From Prorocentrum cordatum (taxonomy: Eukaryota; Sar; Dinophyceae; Prorocentrales; Prorocentraceae), in assembly GCA_963575745.1 (NCBI GenBank), contig CAUYUJ010016892.1, positions 123,095-187,094 on the forward strand: 64,000 bases of DNA, read 5' to 3'. A program made the translations under genes and the position numbers. Of this stretch, positions 34,622 through 42,967 are shown in pieces. The notes below the pieces were generated by a model. It saw only the letters and a list, made by a program, of their open reading frames with translations. It had not been told where the DNA came from and searched no databases. Position 1 is the first letter of the stretch. The number at the start of each line of letters is the position of its first letter.

Positions 34622-35429
34622 ACCCACGGGAGAGAAGGTCGGGGACGGCCAAGAGGGGGGTGAGGACTAGAGGGGTGGATGTCATGGCGTGGGCCATGAT
34701 ATCTCCCCAGATTTCATGGCGCCTCTTCTTGTTCCATTACGTCCCCGGCCGCCCCCACTGGGGGCGCGCACGTGCCGCTGGCCATGATTTGCGCCCCCCA
34801 CTCTTGGGCGCCCCCCTCTTGGCCGCCCCCGAGAAGGAGGGGGCAGGCGGCCCAAAAGCTCCGACGCCGGCGACGTTCTTTTGGTTCGATGCCGGCGTTT
34901 CCTCGACGTCGGCGGGATGGATCTGGGACGGAAAACGGTCTCCGGGGAACGGGTAGGGACTTTCTGAGGGCAATTTGTGAAAACATCGCGACGTCGGAGG
35001 TTTGGGGGGGGCACGAGAGGGAGGTGCGAGGAGGACGAGGCATGAGGAGGAGGAGGCACGAGGAGGAGGAGGAGGAGGAGGAGGAGGACCAGTGTAAACC
35101 CTAGACGCATCAACGATGTTAGAATGAACCCTACAAAGTCTCATAGGCCCGATGCAAGGTGTCATGTTCACTCAGGGAAGTGCTCCGTTGGGAGACAACC
35201 GTACGGATATTCTGAAGCATGCTAAAACACCATTCTCGGGACCCCAACGCCACGAATCAACATGACTGTTGCGTCTTGACGATCCTGAATCGTGCCAGAA
35301 CACCGCTCCTGGGACTTCAACACCGCGAATCAACGTCACTGTTGCGCCCTGGCAATCCAGAAACGCTCCAAAACGTCATTTTTGATACGTTGGCCATGGG
35401 AATCCGCGAAAGTCTAGCACATATCTAAA
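34622..35429. other. Intron with short tandem repeats, no gene seen
   Basis: (GGA)n at 35040-35090. At 35225-35385 there are about two copies of an ~85-bp unit (CACCGCTCCTGGGACTTCAA, CGCGAATCAACGTCACTGTT). No coding motif. Confidence 0.5.
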
Positions 35430-35640
35430 GCGGATGTGCGCGGCGCTGAGGCGAGACCCACATTTTGCAAACGAGCCACCCTCAATCCGTGAAGCTCTTG
35501 CAATTGTGTTTAAACGAATGTGTGCTATGCGAGAGAGCCACATGTTGAAAACCACTGGCGCTCCATCCGCGAAGCTCTTGCAATTGTTTAAGACGAATGC
35601 GTGCGGCGCTACGGCCATAACCACATTTTGAAAACCACCC
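35430..35640. repeat. ~84-bp tandem array, left part (split by element B)
   Basis: Units of GCGCGGCGCTGAGGCGAGA, CCACATTTTGAAAACCAC, then CCATCCGTGAAGCTCTTGCA. The array is interrupted at 35640 and resumes at 57828-57945 with the same unit. The last five bases (CACCC, 35636-35640) are the left target-site duplication of element B. Confidence 0.85.
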
Positions 35641-35828
35641 TGCGAGTCTCAAGCCCCCGATGTCCGAGAAAGATGAGAATGTATATGGCGTAAGCTACGT
35701 GTTGCATCCGACGCTGTATCGACTCAAGCGCGCCTTGCCGGCCCAGGAGAAAGGCGGGGCTCCTGGGGCCCAGGGTTGGGTTCTTTGGGCTCCTGGGGAA
35801 CCCTAGAGGCCGAAGTGGGGTCCACGCG
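35641..35828 (+). repeat. 5' LTR of element B
   Basis: TGCGAGTCTC at the start, GGGGTCCACGC at the end. It aligns throughout with 57641-57827, sharing CTACGTGTTGCATCCGACGC, CAAGCGCGCCTTGCC and CCTAGAGGCCGAAGTGGGGT. Confidence 0.9.
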
Positions 35829-35840
35829 TGGTAGCGGAGC
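35829..35840 (+). promoter_or_regulatory. Primer-binding site of element B
   Basis: TGGTAGCGGAGC abuts the 5' LTR. This is the usual complement of the 3' end of initiator methionyl tRNA in copia elements (plant version TGGTATCAGAGC). An identical 12-mer serves element A at 36113. Confidence 0.8.
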
Positions 35841-35848
35841 CCTGAGAT

Positions 35849-36112
35849 ACTTTAAGGGTAGCTCTTTGGGAGATGTTATAGTATCGGGAGCATAGCTCGC
35901 GCGCCGTTGCCTTTGGCTCAAGGCACGCGCGCCCTATTTGCCCGGACACCGCGAGTGTTCGCTATGTGCTGGAAAGACCGATACATCGATCTTATCCTAT
36001 CTTATCCGTCCATTCATCTTACTGAACCGCGTCAGTACGATACCGGACGCTATTTGCCATCCGCTTCCCATGGAATCGGATGCTATTTGAGTTACCAGGC
36101 TCACTTTCGACT
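35849..36112 (+). repeat. 5' LTR of element A
   Basis: Starts ACTTTAAGGGTAGC, ends CTCACTTTCGACT. It does not show the usual TG...CA ends. It contains a 7+6-bp stem-loop (35898-35932) with a spliced-leader-like segment, and the first ATG of ORF1 (35964), so translation of ORF1 would begin inside the LTR. Confidence 0.92.
35904..35922 (+). promoter_or_regulatory. Spliced-leader-like segment in LTR (also 51641-51659)
   Basis: CCGTTGCCTTTGGCTCAAG resembles the 3' part of the dinoflagellate spliced leader, CCGTAGCCATTTTGGCTCAAG: the same apart from one substitution and a 2-nt deletion. It also sits in a hairpin (TGCCTT pairing with AAGGCA, flanked by CGCGC arms), which offers another explanation. 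An LTR that captured leader sequence from a trans-spliced transcript would look like this. Confidence 0.45.
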
Positions 36113-39100
36113 TGGTAGCGGAGCTGGCCGCACTCTCGTGTGGTCAGCTCTTGCTCTTCTTAACCTCATACTCTTCGGCACGATCTTCGTGACCACCTAC
36201 CACCCTGCGCTATTACTCCCAGTACGTTTACGAGGATCTATCCAAGAGCAAGAAGCGACACGAGAGGTACGACGTCTAGACAACGACATGGGTACCATAT
36301 ACGCTTCATCATTGCGCTACCACCAACCGCTCGGCAACGAGCCAAAAGCGCAATACTTGAAGCAGGGGCGGAGAGATCCGCCAGATAGAGCGCCTCGAAG
36401 ACTCGACAAGGCGCTACCCCAGCGCGGCAACGCGCCTAATAACCGCCCTTATCTACACAGCCTTGGGCTGGTTATCTTCGCTATCATATGGTTCGCGCTG
36501 GGGGCAGCAATCGGACACATGCGTCGTGGAGACAACAGCACCGATGGGCAAACACATGGCCCATATTGGGACCCTCAAGGCAACGTACCTTTCCGTGAGT
36601 ACGTTTATGAGGTCAACGCATGGCTCAACGTCACAAGCGGACGTATGACGCCACAGGCCCAAGCGGCCGCAATACAACGCGGCCTAGGCGGCCTAGCGAG
36701 GACACTCGCCATGAGGGTACCGCCTGACATCATAAATTATGGTGCTGACATCGATGGGGTCCACACCGACCCAGTGACCTACATCATGTTCCTCCTAAGC
36801 ATGAAGTTCGAACGCCTGGAAGATGAGCGCCAGCTCACTTCCGGCACACAACTCATCGACTTCCACGTGCCTCACGGGGAACGAATCGATGTCACCCTTA
36901 CCCGATTCGAAATGGCCCGTCTTGAGGCACAGTCGGTGGGATTTGACTTTCCCAACTTCCAACTACTAACCACGATCTTGTTCCGCGCATTAGGCGTCGG
37001 CAACCAGCGAGCCATGCAACTCTTACAGCCACTTAATCACCAAATGCCCCGAACACAACAACAGTATGATGAGTTGCTGGAGAGGATGCGTTCGATAGGC
37101 CACCTATCCGAACGGTCTCCTGGTAATATAGGATCTGTGTTTGGAAGAGGAAGGGGATCTGGTAGTGGAAATTTCTACACTACCTTGACTACTGAAGCCC
37201 AGCCTGGGAACGGGCCCTCAAGCATATGGGCTGATGATCCTGGAGAATCCACTGCTCTACTAGCAGGAGATCGATCACAACCAAGCTGGGCAACCAGCCC
37301 TCCTTCCAGAGAACCACAACCACACCGCTCCTTATGGGGTGAATCAAACCCCCTAACCGACGGTGTATCCACCTACTTGGGAGACGAGGATTTCGACTCC
37401 GGCACCGACGCAGATACTGTATCATCAGATGGTGTTGAGGCTTTAGATTGGTCAGATATTATGAATATGAATAATGACAATCAGCGCGCTGAACATTTGT
37501 TCTGGTTACTACAACAGGCCAAACGAAGGTGGAGGAGGTTCACACGAAAACCAGTGCGTCGTGTTAGAAGGAGGATACGGAGGAGTTTTAAGGGAAAAGG
37601 TAAAGGTAAGCGTGGTCGTCGGAGGTTGAACGGACGAGGCATCGCGGCATTTCTCCAGAGGCTCTCAGATGAACAATATGATGAGATATTCTTTGGGGGA
37701 GAGGGCCGTGGCAAGGGCCGTAGAGAGACCTCAGGAAAAGGCAAGGGTAGGCGGGGAAACCCGCGAGGTAGAGACGGCCAGGTTCTTAAATGCCATGAAT
37801 GTGACAGTACCGACCATCTTGTGCGAGATTGTCCAGCGAAGGGACATGGAAAGGGCAGGTCGACCGAAGTCCATGCTGGTTCAAGTGAACCATTCATTGA
37901 GTATCTGAGCCTCCAGGATTTTGAAGCCATGGAGCAGATATTTCACACTTGGGTCAGTTGCATGGACAATGTCGACGAGCTCGAGGCGTATGGTCATGGA
38001 TTGTACGCGTACTACCTCGAGTACGTCCGCCGGTTCGTCATTGGCAATAACGAGCTCACTCCCGTGGATCACGGTACGCTGGGAAACCAGCCTCTTTCTT
38101 TCTTCGACTGGATGTTCGGGAACCCAGGTAACATCATGGCCTACGAAAGCAGTGACGAGGACATCACTGTAGAGGCCTCGCCTTCTGAGGTTGAACGCCA
38201 CCTCCAACCCCCCCCCGAAATCCCGCCTGGAAACAGGCCTTCTTTGATGGGAGAATATCCCCAGACTACTGAAGACTTGATAGAAATGGAGTCTCAGGCG
38301 TTCGTGCAAGCTTTCATTGCAGGTGAACCAGAGACCCCATTTGTACCCCCTGGTTCGCTTGCTCCAGGCGAATACGGACCACGCGCTCTTCTGCAGACCC
38401 TCACGAGGATGCATGAGATACTTATCACCGCGTATCCCGAGAGTCAAGAGCACATCGAAGCTGACAGCATGATACTGCAGGATACCGACGCCTGCGGTAG
38501 CTCGGAGTTGTTGTTGGCAGCTCTGACTCTCATTGACAGTGTGCATCCTGAGGACGTGCAGAGACACCTGATATATTCCCGCGGTAGATGGCGCAATGCT
38601 CTGGAAATTGCTATCGCCATGCGCGGTCGTGATCTTCCTCCGCCAGGACGGGGTCTCCAGGCGGTGGGAATGTGGCCAAACCACACGGCCATGCGCAACA
38701 TTGCCGGGCAGCCTGTGCTCGGCAACGAGCCTGAGCCGACAACAGCGCCTCCTACCCCGGGGCAGCCGAGCGACGCACAGACGCCGGCCATGCAGGGACA
38801 CCTGCCTGTACCAGATACGCCAATGGCCATCATCATCGGTAGTTCTACATCAGAAGAAGAAGAAGGCGATGGTTGCGGACTAGATGAGGATGAAGCTACA
38901 ATCCTCATGATGGAAGTTGATGGTGAGGAAGAGGTTGACTTCGATCCCGACGAGTCTGAATCATCATCACCATCGGCACAAGCGCCATTTGCGCCAAGCT
39001 CCAGCCAGCAGGGGAACCTGCCTTTGACGGACGATCCACCTGGGATCGCACAGGGGCCTCCGCAGGCGCCTCCACCGGTGGCCGCTCAGGCTGCTTCGGC

Positions 39101-39512
39101 AGCCTCTTCTGATGAGAACACCAGAAGGTCTCGTTCCCATACGCGCGTCAGAGGAGAGCCACATCCACAGGCTAGGCTTCCTCGTGAATGGAGGCAGGCT
39201 GGCCCGAAAGAACACGCTCTCAGGAGAGGTGGCCAGCTCCTTCCGCATAATGACCCAAGACGCCGAAAAGGGGAACACTCGGCCTTCGGCAAGGGCAACC
39301 CTGCCTATAGGGACATTGAGGGCAAGGCTATCCGCGGAGGATATCAGCTTGCAACAAACATCCGCCGCCCTGAAATTCAAGAAGCGCGGACTCAGCTGCG
39401 AGACATCATCGCGGCTCGCAAGCAGTATAGGCCCAAGCAGCTTGCGGGCCTTGTTCCGAGCCGCTCCAGAACCACAGGCCGGGATGCCCCGTTGGCAACA
39501 ATGAAGGCCTGA
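35964..39512 (+). CDS. Element A ORF1: Gag with two hydrophobic N-terminal segments and a zinc knuckle
   Basis: About 1180 residues from the first ATG (MCWKDRY), which lies in the 5' LTR; the frame is open from 35907. Residues ~58-80 and ~169-187 are hydrophobic (LALLNLILFGTIFV; LVIFAIIWFALGAAIG) and look like membrane segments, which is unusual for Gag. From ~210 (FREYVYEVNAWLN) comes a helical Gag-type region. A Lys/Arg-rich tract (RRVRRRIRRSFKGKGKGK) precedes a CCHC zinc knuckle at ~610-623 (CHECDSTDHLVRDC; C-x2-C-x4-H-x4-C), the nucleic-acid-binding element of retroviral-type Gag. The last ~500 residues are acidic, Pro-rich and without known domains. A later internal ATG could instead give a soluble Gag. 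Nine GNRA hairpins lie in it. Confidence 0.85.
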   Translation: MCWKDRYIDLILSYPSIHLTEPRQYDTGRYLPSASHGIGCYLSYQAHFRLGSGAGRTLVWSALALLNLILFGTIFVTTYHPALLLPVRLRGSIQEQEATREVRRLDNDMGTIYASSLRYHQPLGNEPKAQYLKQGRRDPPDRAPRRLDKALPQRGNAPNNRPYLHSLGLVIFAIIWFALGAAIGHMRRGDNSTDGQTHGPYWDPQGNVPFREYVYEVNAWLNVTSGRMTPQAQAAAIQRGLGGLARTLAMRVPPDIINYGADIDGVHTDPVTYIMFLLSMKFERLEDERQLTSGTQLIDFHVPHGERIDVTLTRFEMARLEAQSVGFDFPNFQLLTTILFRALGVGNQRAMQLLQPLNHQMPRTQQQYDELLERMRSIGHLSERSPGNIGSVFGRGRGSGSGNFYTTLTTEAQPGNGPSSIWADDPGESTALLAGDRSQPSWATSPPSREPQPHRSLWGESNPLTDGVSTYLGDEDFDSGTDADTVSSDGVEALDWSDIMNMNNDNQRAEHLFWLLQQAKRRWRRFTRKPVRRVRRRIRRSFKGKGKGKRGRRRLNGRGIAAFLQRLSDEQYDEIFFGGEGRGKGRRETSGKGKGRRGNPRGRDGQVLKCHECDSTDHLVRDCPAKGHGKGRSTEVHAGSSEPFIEYLSLQDFEAMEQIFHTWVSCMDNVDELEAYGHGLYAYYLEYVRRFVIGNNELTPVDHGTLGNQPLSFFDWMFGNPGNIMAYESSDEDITVEASPSEVERHLQPPPEIPPGNRPSLMGEYPQTTEDLIEMESQAFVQAFIAGEPETPFVPPGSLAPGEYGPRALLQTLTRMHEILITAYPESQEHIEADSMILQDTDACGSSELLLAALTLIDSVHPEDVQRHLIYSRGRWRNALEIAIAMRGRDLPPPGRGLQAVGMWPNHTAMRNIAGQPVLGNEPEPTTAPPTPGQPSDAQTPAMQGHLPVPDTPMAIIIGSSTSEEEEGDGCGLDEDEATILMMEVDGEEEVDFDPDESESSSPSAQAPFAPSSSQQGNLPLTDDPPGIAQGPPQAPPPVAAQAASAASSDENTRRSRSHTRVRGEPHPQARLPREWRQAGPKEHALRRGGQLLPHNDPRRRKGEHSAFGKGNPAYRDIEGKAIRGGYQLATNIRRPEIQEARTQLRDIIAARKQYRPKQLAGLVPSRSRTTGRDAPLATMKA
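36113..36124 (+). promoter_or_regulatory. Primer-binding site of element A
   Basis: TGGTAGCGGAGC immediately follows the 5' LTR and is identical to the site of element B. It probably pairs with an initiator methionine tRNA to prime minus-strand synthesis. Confidence 0.85.
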
Positions 39513-39546
39513 GCCCCAACCGGGGCAAAACCCCTCATAAAGAGGG
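39513..39546 (+). other. Two hairpins between ORF1 and ORF2
   Basis: GCCCC-AACC-GGGGC (39513-39526) and CCCTC-ATAAA-GAGGG (39532-39546) follow the ORF1 stop directly. They could act in translation coupling or re-initiation at the ORF2 ATG (39566). Confidence 0.6.
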
Positions 39547-39565
39547 CCATCCGCAACTCATCCCG

Positions 39566-41608
39566 ATGACACAGGACGAGATCGCAGAAGTGAATCACCG
39601 TCTCGGGATCCTGAGCCACTTGGATCCGAAAGACGAAGAGGATAAACCTCCCACGGCTCCAAGAGGACTGGTGCCCATGACCCAGGAAGAAAAAGACGCG
39701 CTCTTTAGTCTTCCTGGAATGCGAGGAAACTCGCCCGGCGTTTCGAGTCAGTCCCAGCAACCAGAACTGACATCCAAGGACGAACAGAAGGCCCAACGCG
39801 TTGCGGAGGACGAGGAGCGCATGCGGATAGCTGACGAACGCGCACGCGAGGCAACTCGCCAGATGTTGGAGGATTCCAACAAAATTTACATGAAGGGGGC
39901 TAGAAAACCCCCACTCCCACTACTTTCGAAAGCTAAAAGTGAAACCCCTGCACCGAAGCCGTCCTCGGAGGCGAAACCGAAGGCGCACTCTCAGGACCCT
40001 GGGCCAGATGTGCAGATGGAGGTGCCTCGGTCTGCAACTCCGAGGCCGCCGATTGGCGCAACTCCTGCACAAGCGTCTGAGCCCAAGCAGCAACCTCAGG
40101 ACCCTGTGGAGGAACGGAGACGCCCGCCTAGTCGCAGCAGCTCCATTGCGAAAAGGGCCGCAGCCTTCGAGCGCACCGGGTATGCCCCTGCGCCAGCTTC
40201 GCCGGCGGCGGCCCGTTCCAAAAGGTCCGACGAAGGTGCTATGTCTACGGGTACCTGGGTGCCGACGATTAGGGGTAGCGCCAGTCGCGGATCACCGCGG
40301 GGAAACCCGCCAGGCGCTGCCGCTGCAGCTTCCTCCTCTTCAGGAGCTGCAGCCTCTTCAGCGACAGAGGTTCCTATGCGGGGAAACCCGCCCGTGGATC
40401 AGCTGCACCACCCAGGTGACACGTCCTTCACTAGTGGGACTCCGAGTGTGATCAGGGATAGACTTGCTCTGCGGAAGCTCCCACCGATACGCTCGGTGGA
40501 CGAGGCATTCATGAAGAAGTGCAGGCAAGACAAAATCCTTCCTACATCCAATCACACTCTCAAACAGCTGAGCAAAGCTCTCAGCAGGATATGCAGACAT
40601 GCGCCAGACAAACCTCACAACCCCGTGTGGGGCCTGGACTCCTTCGATGATCATGATGGTTGGGTTAACCTCGTGGAGCTCGTGAATGAATATCCGTGGA
40701 ACACAGGAAAATCGAGACACGATGGGTATAATCCAAGATATGACGAGGCCAAAGTCATCAATGAGCAGCTATTTGCTCGCTCGGTTGACCAACTGGCAGC
40801 CATTATGATGGAAGTTGTTCATGTCCGTGAACCAGACGGAGAAGAAAAACAGCGCCTTCAGTTCAAGGTGCTGATGCGGGACTCCGGTGAGCCCGCTATC
40901 TTCATCCGCGCCTCTCAGGGACATTCATGGACACTGAAAGCTCCATGGTCGCTGTACAACTATATTGTACTGTGCGACCAACCTGCCGGGAGACCGGCCC
41001 CGTACCCCGAAGTCGCCATGCATGGCACTCGGTGGCATGCCTTCGAAGGCATTATGTGGCACGGCCTGTCCTGTAGACCCGAGCACAACACGAAGAAACG
41101 GGGGACAGGCCGGTCGCACATCCACTTCGTGCCGACGGTCCGCCGTCGTGCCGTGAACAGTGGGTGGGACCCGGACTCAGACATCATCATCTTCGTGGAT
41201 TGGCACAAGGCCATACAAGATGGTATGAAGTTCTGTTGGTCCGATAACGGAGTCCTCTTGTCTGAGGGAAACAACGGTATCATTGAACCGTACTACATCT
41301 CTCATGTAGAGGACCTTGCCACGAAAAGGCACTGGCGTAATCCAGAGTATCTGGGGAATCGCTGGACGCGAGTCCCCGTTTCTATGATGTCTGCCCCTGA
41401 CAGGTGGGCTAACGTTGGCAGTGCTAGCGTTAAATACCAGTGGGCCCGAGACCTCGAGGGCGTCGACCCTCCCATGGTCTACCTCCACAGGGAAGTTGGG
41501 GACCACTATAGTCCCACCAAGCTGGGAAACCAGCCTGAGATCCACCGGATCTTCATGATCACCGAGAGTGAGGCCGGGAGCGCGGCTCCAAGCCGTGCCC
41601 CAAGCTAA
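39566..41608 (+). CDS. Element A ORF2: RNA 2'-phosphotransferase (Tpt1/KptA-like) domain protein
   Basis: 680 residues from an ATG 54 bp after the ORF1 stop. Residues 1-320 are acidic/basic helix and Pro/Ala/Ser-rich linker. Residues ~325-560 match the Tpt1/KptA family motif for motif: LSKALSRICRHAP (family: SKxLSxxLRHxP) followed by DDHDGWVNLVELV; IFIRASQGHSW (family: RAxQGHS); MHGTRWHAFEGIMWHGL (HGT, NAD site); and RSHIHFVPT (RxHVHLS). All the signature Arg and His residues are present. Tpt1 moves an internal RNA 2'-phosphate to NAD+, releasing nicotinamide and ADP-ribose 1'',2''-cyclic phosphate, normally as the last step of tRNA splicing by ligation. I know of no retrotransposon described with it. 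The stop TAA is the only barrier to ORF3, which is in the same frame. Confidence 0.85.
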   Translation: MTQDEIAEVNHRLGILSHLDPKDEEDKPPTAPRGLVPMTQEEKDALFSLPGMRGNSPGVSSQSQQPELTSKDEQKAQRVAEDEERMRIADERAREATRQMLEDSNKIYMKGARKPPLPLLSKAKSETPAPKPSSEAKPKAHSQDPGPDVQMEVPRSATPRPPIGATPAQASEPKQQPQDPVEERRRPPSRSSSIAKRAAAFERTGYAPAPASPAAARSKRSDEGAMSTGTWVPTIRGSASRGSPRGNPPGAAAAASSSSGAAASSATEVPMRGNPPVDQLHHPGDTSFTSGTPSVIRDRLALRKLPPIRSVDEAFMKKCRQDKILPTSNHTLKQLSKALSRICRHAPDKPHNPVWGLDSFDDHDGWVNLVELVNEYPWNTGKSRHDGYNPRYDEAKVINEQLFARSVDQLAAIMMEVVHVREPDGEEKQRLQFKVLMRDSGEPAIFIRASQGHSWTLKAPWSLYNYIVLCDQPAGRPAPYPEVAMHGTRWHAFEGIMWHGLSCRPEHNTKKRGTGRSHIHFVPTVRRRAVNSGWDPDSDIIIFVDWHKAIQDGMKFCWSDNGVLLSEGNNGIIEPYYISHVEDLATKRHWRNPEYLGNRWTRVPVSMMSAPDRWANVGSASVKYQWARDLEGVDPPMVYLHREVGDHYSPTKLGNQPEIHRIFMITESEAGSAAPSRAPS

Positions 41609-41620
41609 GGGCCTAGTGCC

Positions 41621-42967
41621 GTGTCTTGGCAGGCCATCAGCACCTCGGACCTGGATCAGATAGCGGCCGCGCTGAACCCTGACCAGGTAGAGCAACTGGC
41701 GGACAGGTTATATCAGCAGGACCCCTGGGCCGCAGGCCAGGGAGCAATGTCCGCCATGGCGACGCGAAATCGTCAGGCCATGCAGGGAAACCTGCCTATA
41801 AACGGACCTGCTCGGTTTGAACAAATGCAGGGAAGCCCCTCGCAGAGCATGCACACTCCGAGGGGCATGACTCCAATGGCCACACCACCTGCACAGTCTC
41901 CGTTCGGGACTCCTGGCCGCCCTGCCACAAACGGCACCCTCATGGAGAGGATTGCTGCGGCTAGGGCTGAGCATGGCACAGCTCTCCTGAACATGATGCC
42001 GCCCGGCACTCCAACGAGTCAGCAGGGAAACCTGCCTGGCACACCAAGCCACCATCGGGCTGGTGTGCCTGACGACTACCGTGCAAGAGTGGCGGCCGCT
42101 GTGCAGCAGGTGCAGAGCCATAATCTGCCTCACCCAAGTGGGCAGAGGTGGAGGCCGGCCTGGTCCTGGGAACCTGAGGGTCCCAACCCAAGGGATCCTG
42201 CTCGGCAACGAGCCTTCATCCCGGCGTTCAATGCTCATCCGAGCATGTCCCAGGGCCAGAGGCCACCACCAGCGCAGATGAACCCGCCATTATACCCTGA
42301 TGGGTCAAGGGTTCCGAACAAATTTGTTCGCGAATTGGCGGATCAGATGCATAGCCTCACTAATGTGCGCTGCAGTGACCAATCTATGTACCCGCACATG
42401 GCCTTCATGCCTTCACCGACATCACCAGAGGTGGCTGTCCAGCCCACTGCCCATTCAATATCGTCTGGCAGTAGGGGCGTGCCTGATTACATCAGGCAGA
42501 CTTACCACGCTCAACAGGCATGTTTCAGGAGAAGGCAGGCCGTGCAAAGTGTACGAGATCATTCACGTGCAGCTGCACTTGAGGTTGTGAGAAATAGGGG
42601 CTCACCTTTGCGAGGAAACTCGCCCGCTGTGACTCCTACCACCTCCATGCCAAATGCCGGAGTGCCGGAGGTGCTGGATCCAACGGGGGCTCCCCCAGCA
42701 GCCTTCATGCCCTCCGAGACGGTATTGGAGAGACAGCGGCGGGTATATCCCAGAGCAGCAGATGTAGAGGTTTTCACTGGGATGGAAGATACCTGTGCGG
42801 TATGCCTCGAAGAATTTCAGCCCAGGGAAAGTGTTTACCGTTTGAGGTGTAATCACTTGTTCCATGAGGGATGCTGGAATTCAAATGTGGTGGGCCATGT
42901 CACAAATCAGCGCGAGGGAGATCCTCAGCAGCCACCATTGCTATCTGCCGAGCACCTGGCATCATAG
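41621..42967 (+). CDS. Element A ORF3: Pro/Gln-rich protein with C-terminal RING-H2 finger
   Basis: Same frame as ORF2, beginning right after its TAA (41606-41608) with no nearby ATG: the frame opens at GTG (coding VSWQAIS), and the first ATG is about 125 bp in. It is therefore probably read by stop read-through, or was fused to ORF2 originally. Residues 1-385 are low complexity with repeated QGNLP. A RING-H2 half follows: C392-x2-C395-x14-C410-x1-H412-x2-H415-x2-C418 (CAVCLEEF, then RCNHLFHEGC). The last Cys pair is missing in this frame. In the overlapping -1 frame, AICRAPG resembles the CPICRAP end of RING fingers. RING fingers usually act as E3 ubiquitin ligases; activity here is unproven. 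Confidence 0.75.
   Translation: MSWQAISTSDLDQIAAALNPDQVEQLADRLYQQDPWAAGQGAMSAMATRNRQAMQGNLPINGPARFEQMQGSPSQSMHTPRGMTPMATPPAQSPFGTPGRPATNGTLMERIAAARAEHGTALLNMMPPGTPTSQQGNLPGTPSHHRAGVPDDYRARVAAAVQQVQSHNLPHPSGQRWRPAWSWEPEGPNPRDPARQRAFIPAFNAHPSMSQGQRPPPAQMNPPLYPDGSRVPNKFVRELADQMHSLTNVRCSDQSMYPHMAFMPSPTSPEVAVQPTAHSISSGSRGVPDYIRQTYHAQQACFRRRQAVQSVRDHSRAAALEVVRNRGSPLRGNSPAVTPTTSMPNAGVPEVLDPTGAPPAAFMPSETVLERQRRVYPRAADVEVFTGMEDTCAVCLEEFQPRESVYRLRCNHLFHEGCWNSNVVGHVTNQREGDPQQPPLLSAEHLAS

Noticed and set aside
36571-36590. Extra QGNVP, PGNST, KGNLN and FGNPG peptides in element A as further hairpin copies
   Set aside because: They share the x-G-N-x-P-like peptide but the flanking bases do not pair, so they were left out of the count of 36.
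36453-38801. Minus-strand ORFs opposite element A ORF1
   Set aside because: Shadows of the plus-strand Gag frame; no motif of their own.
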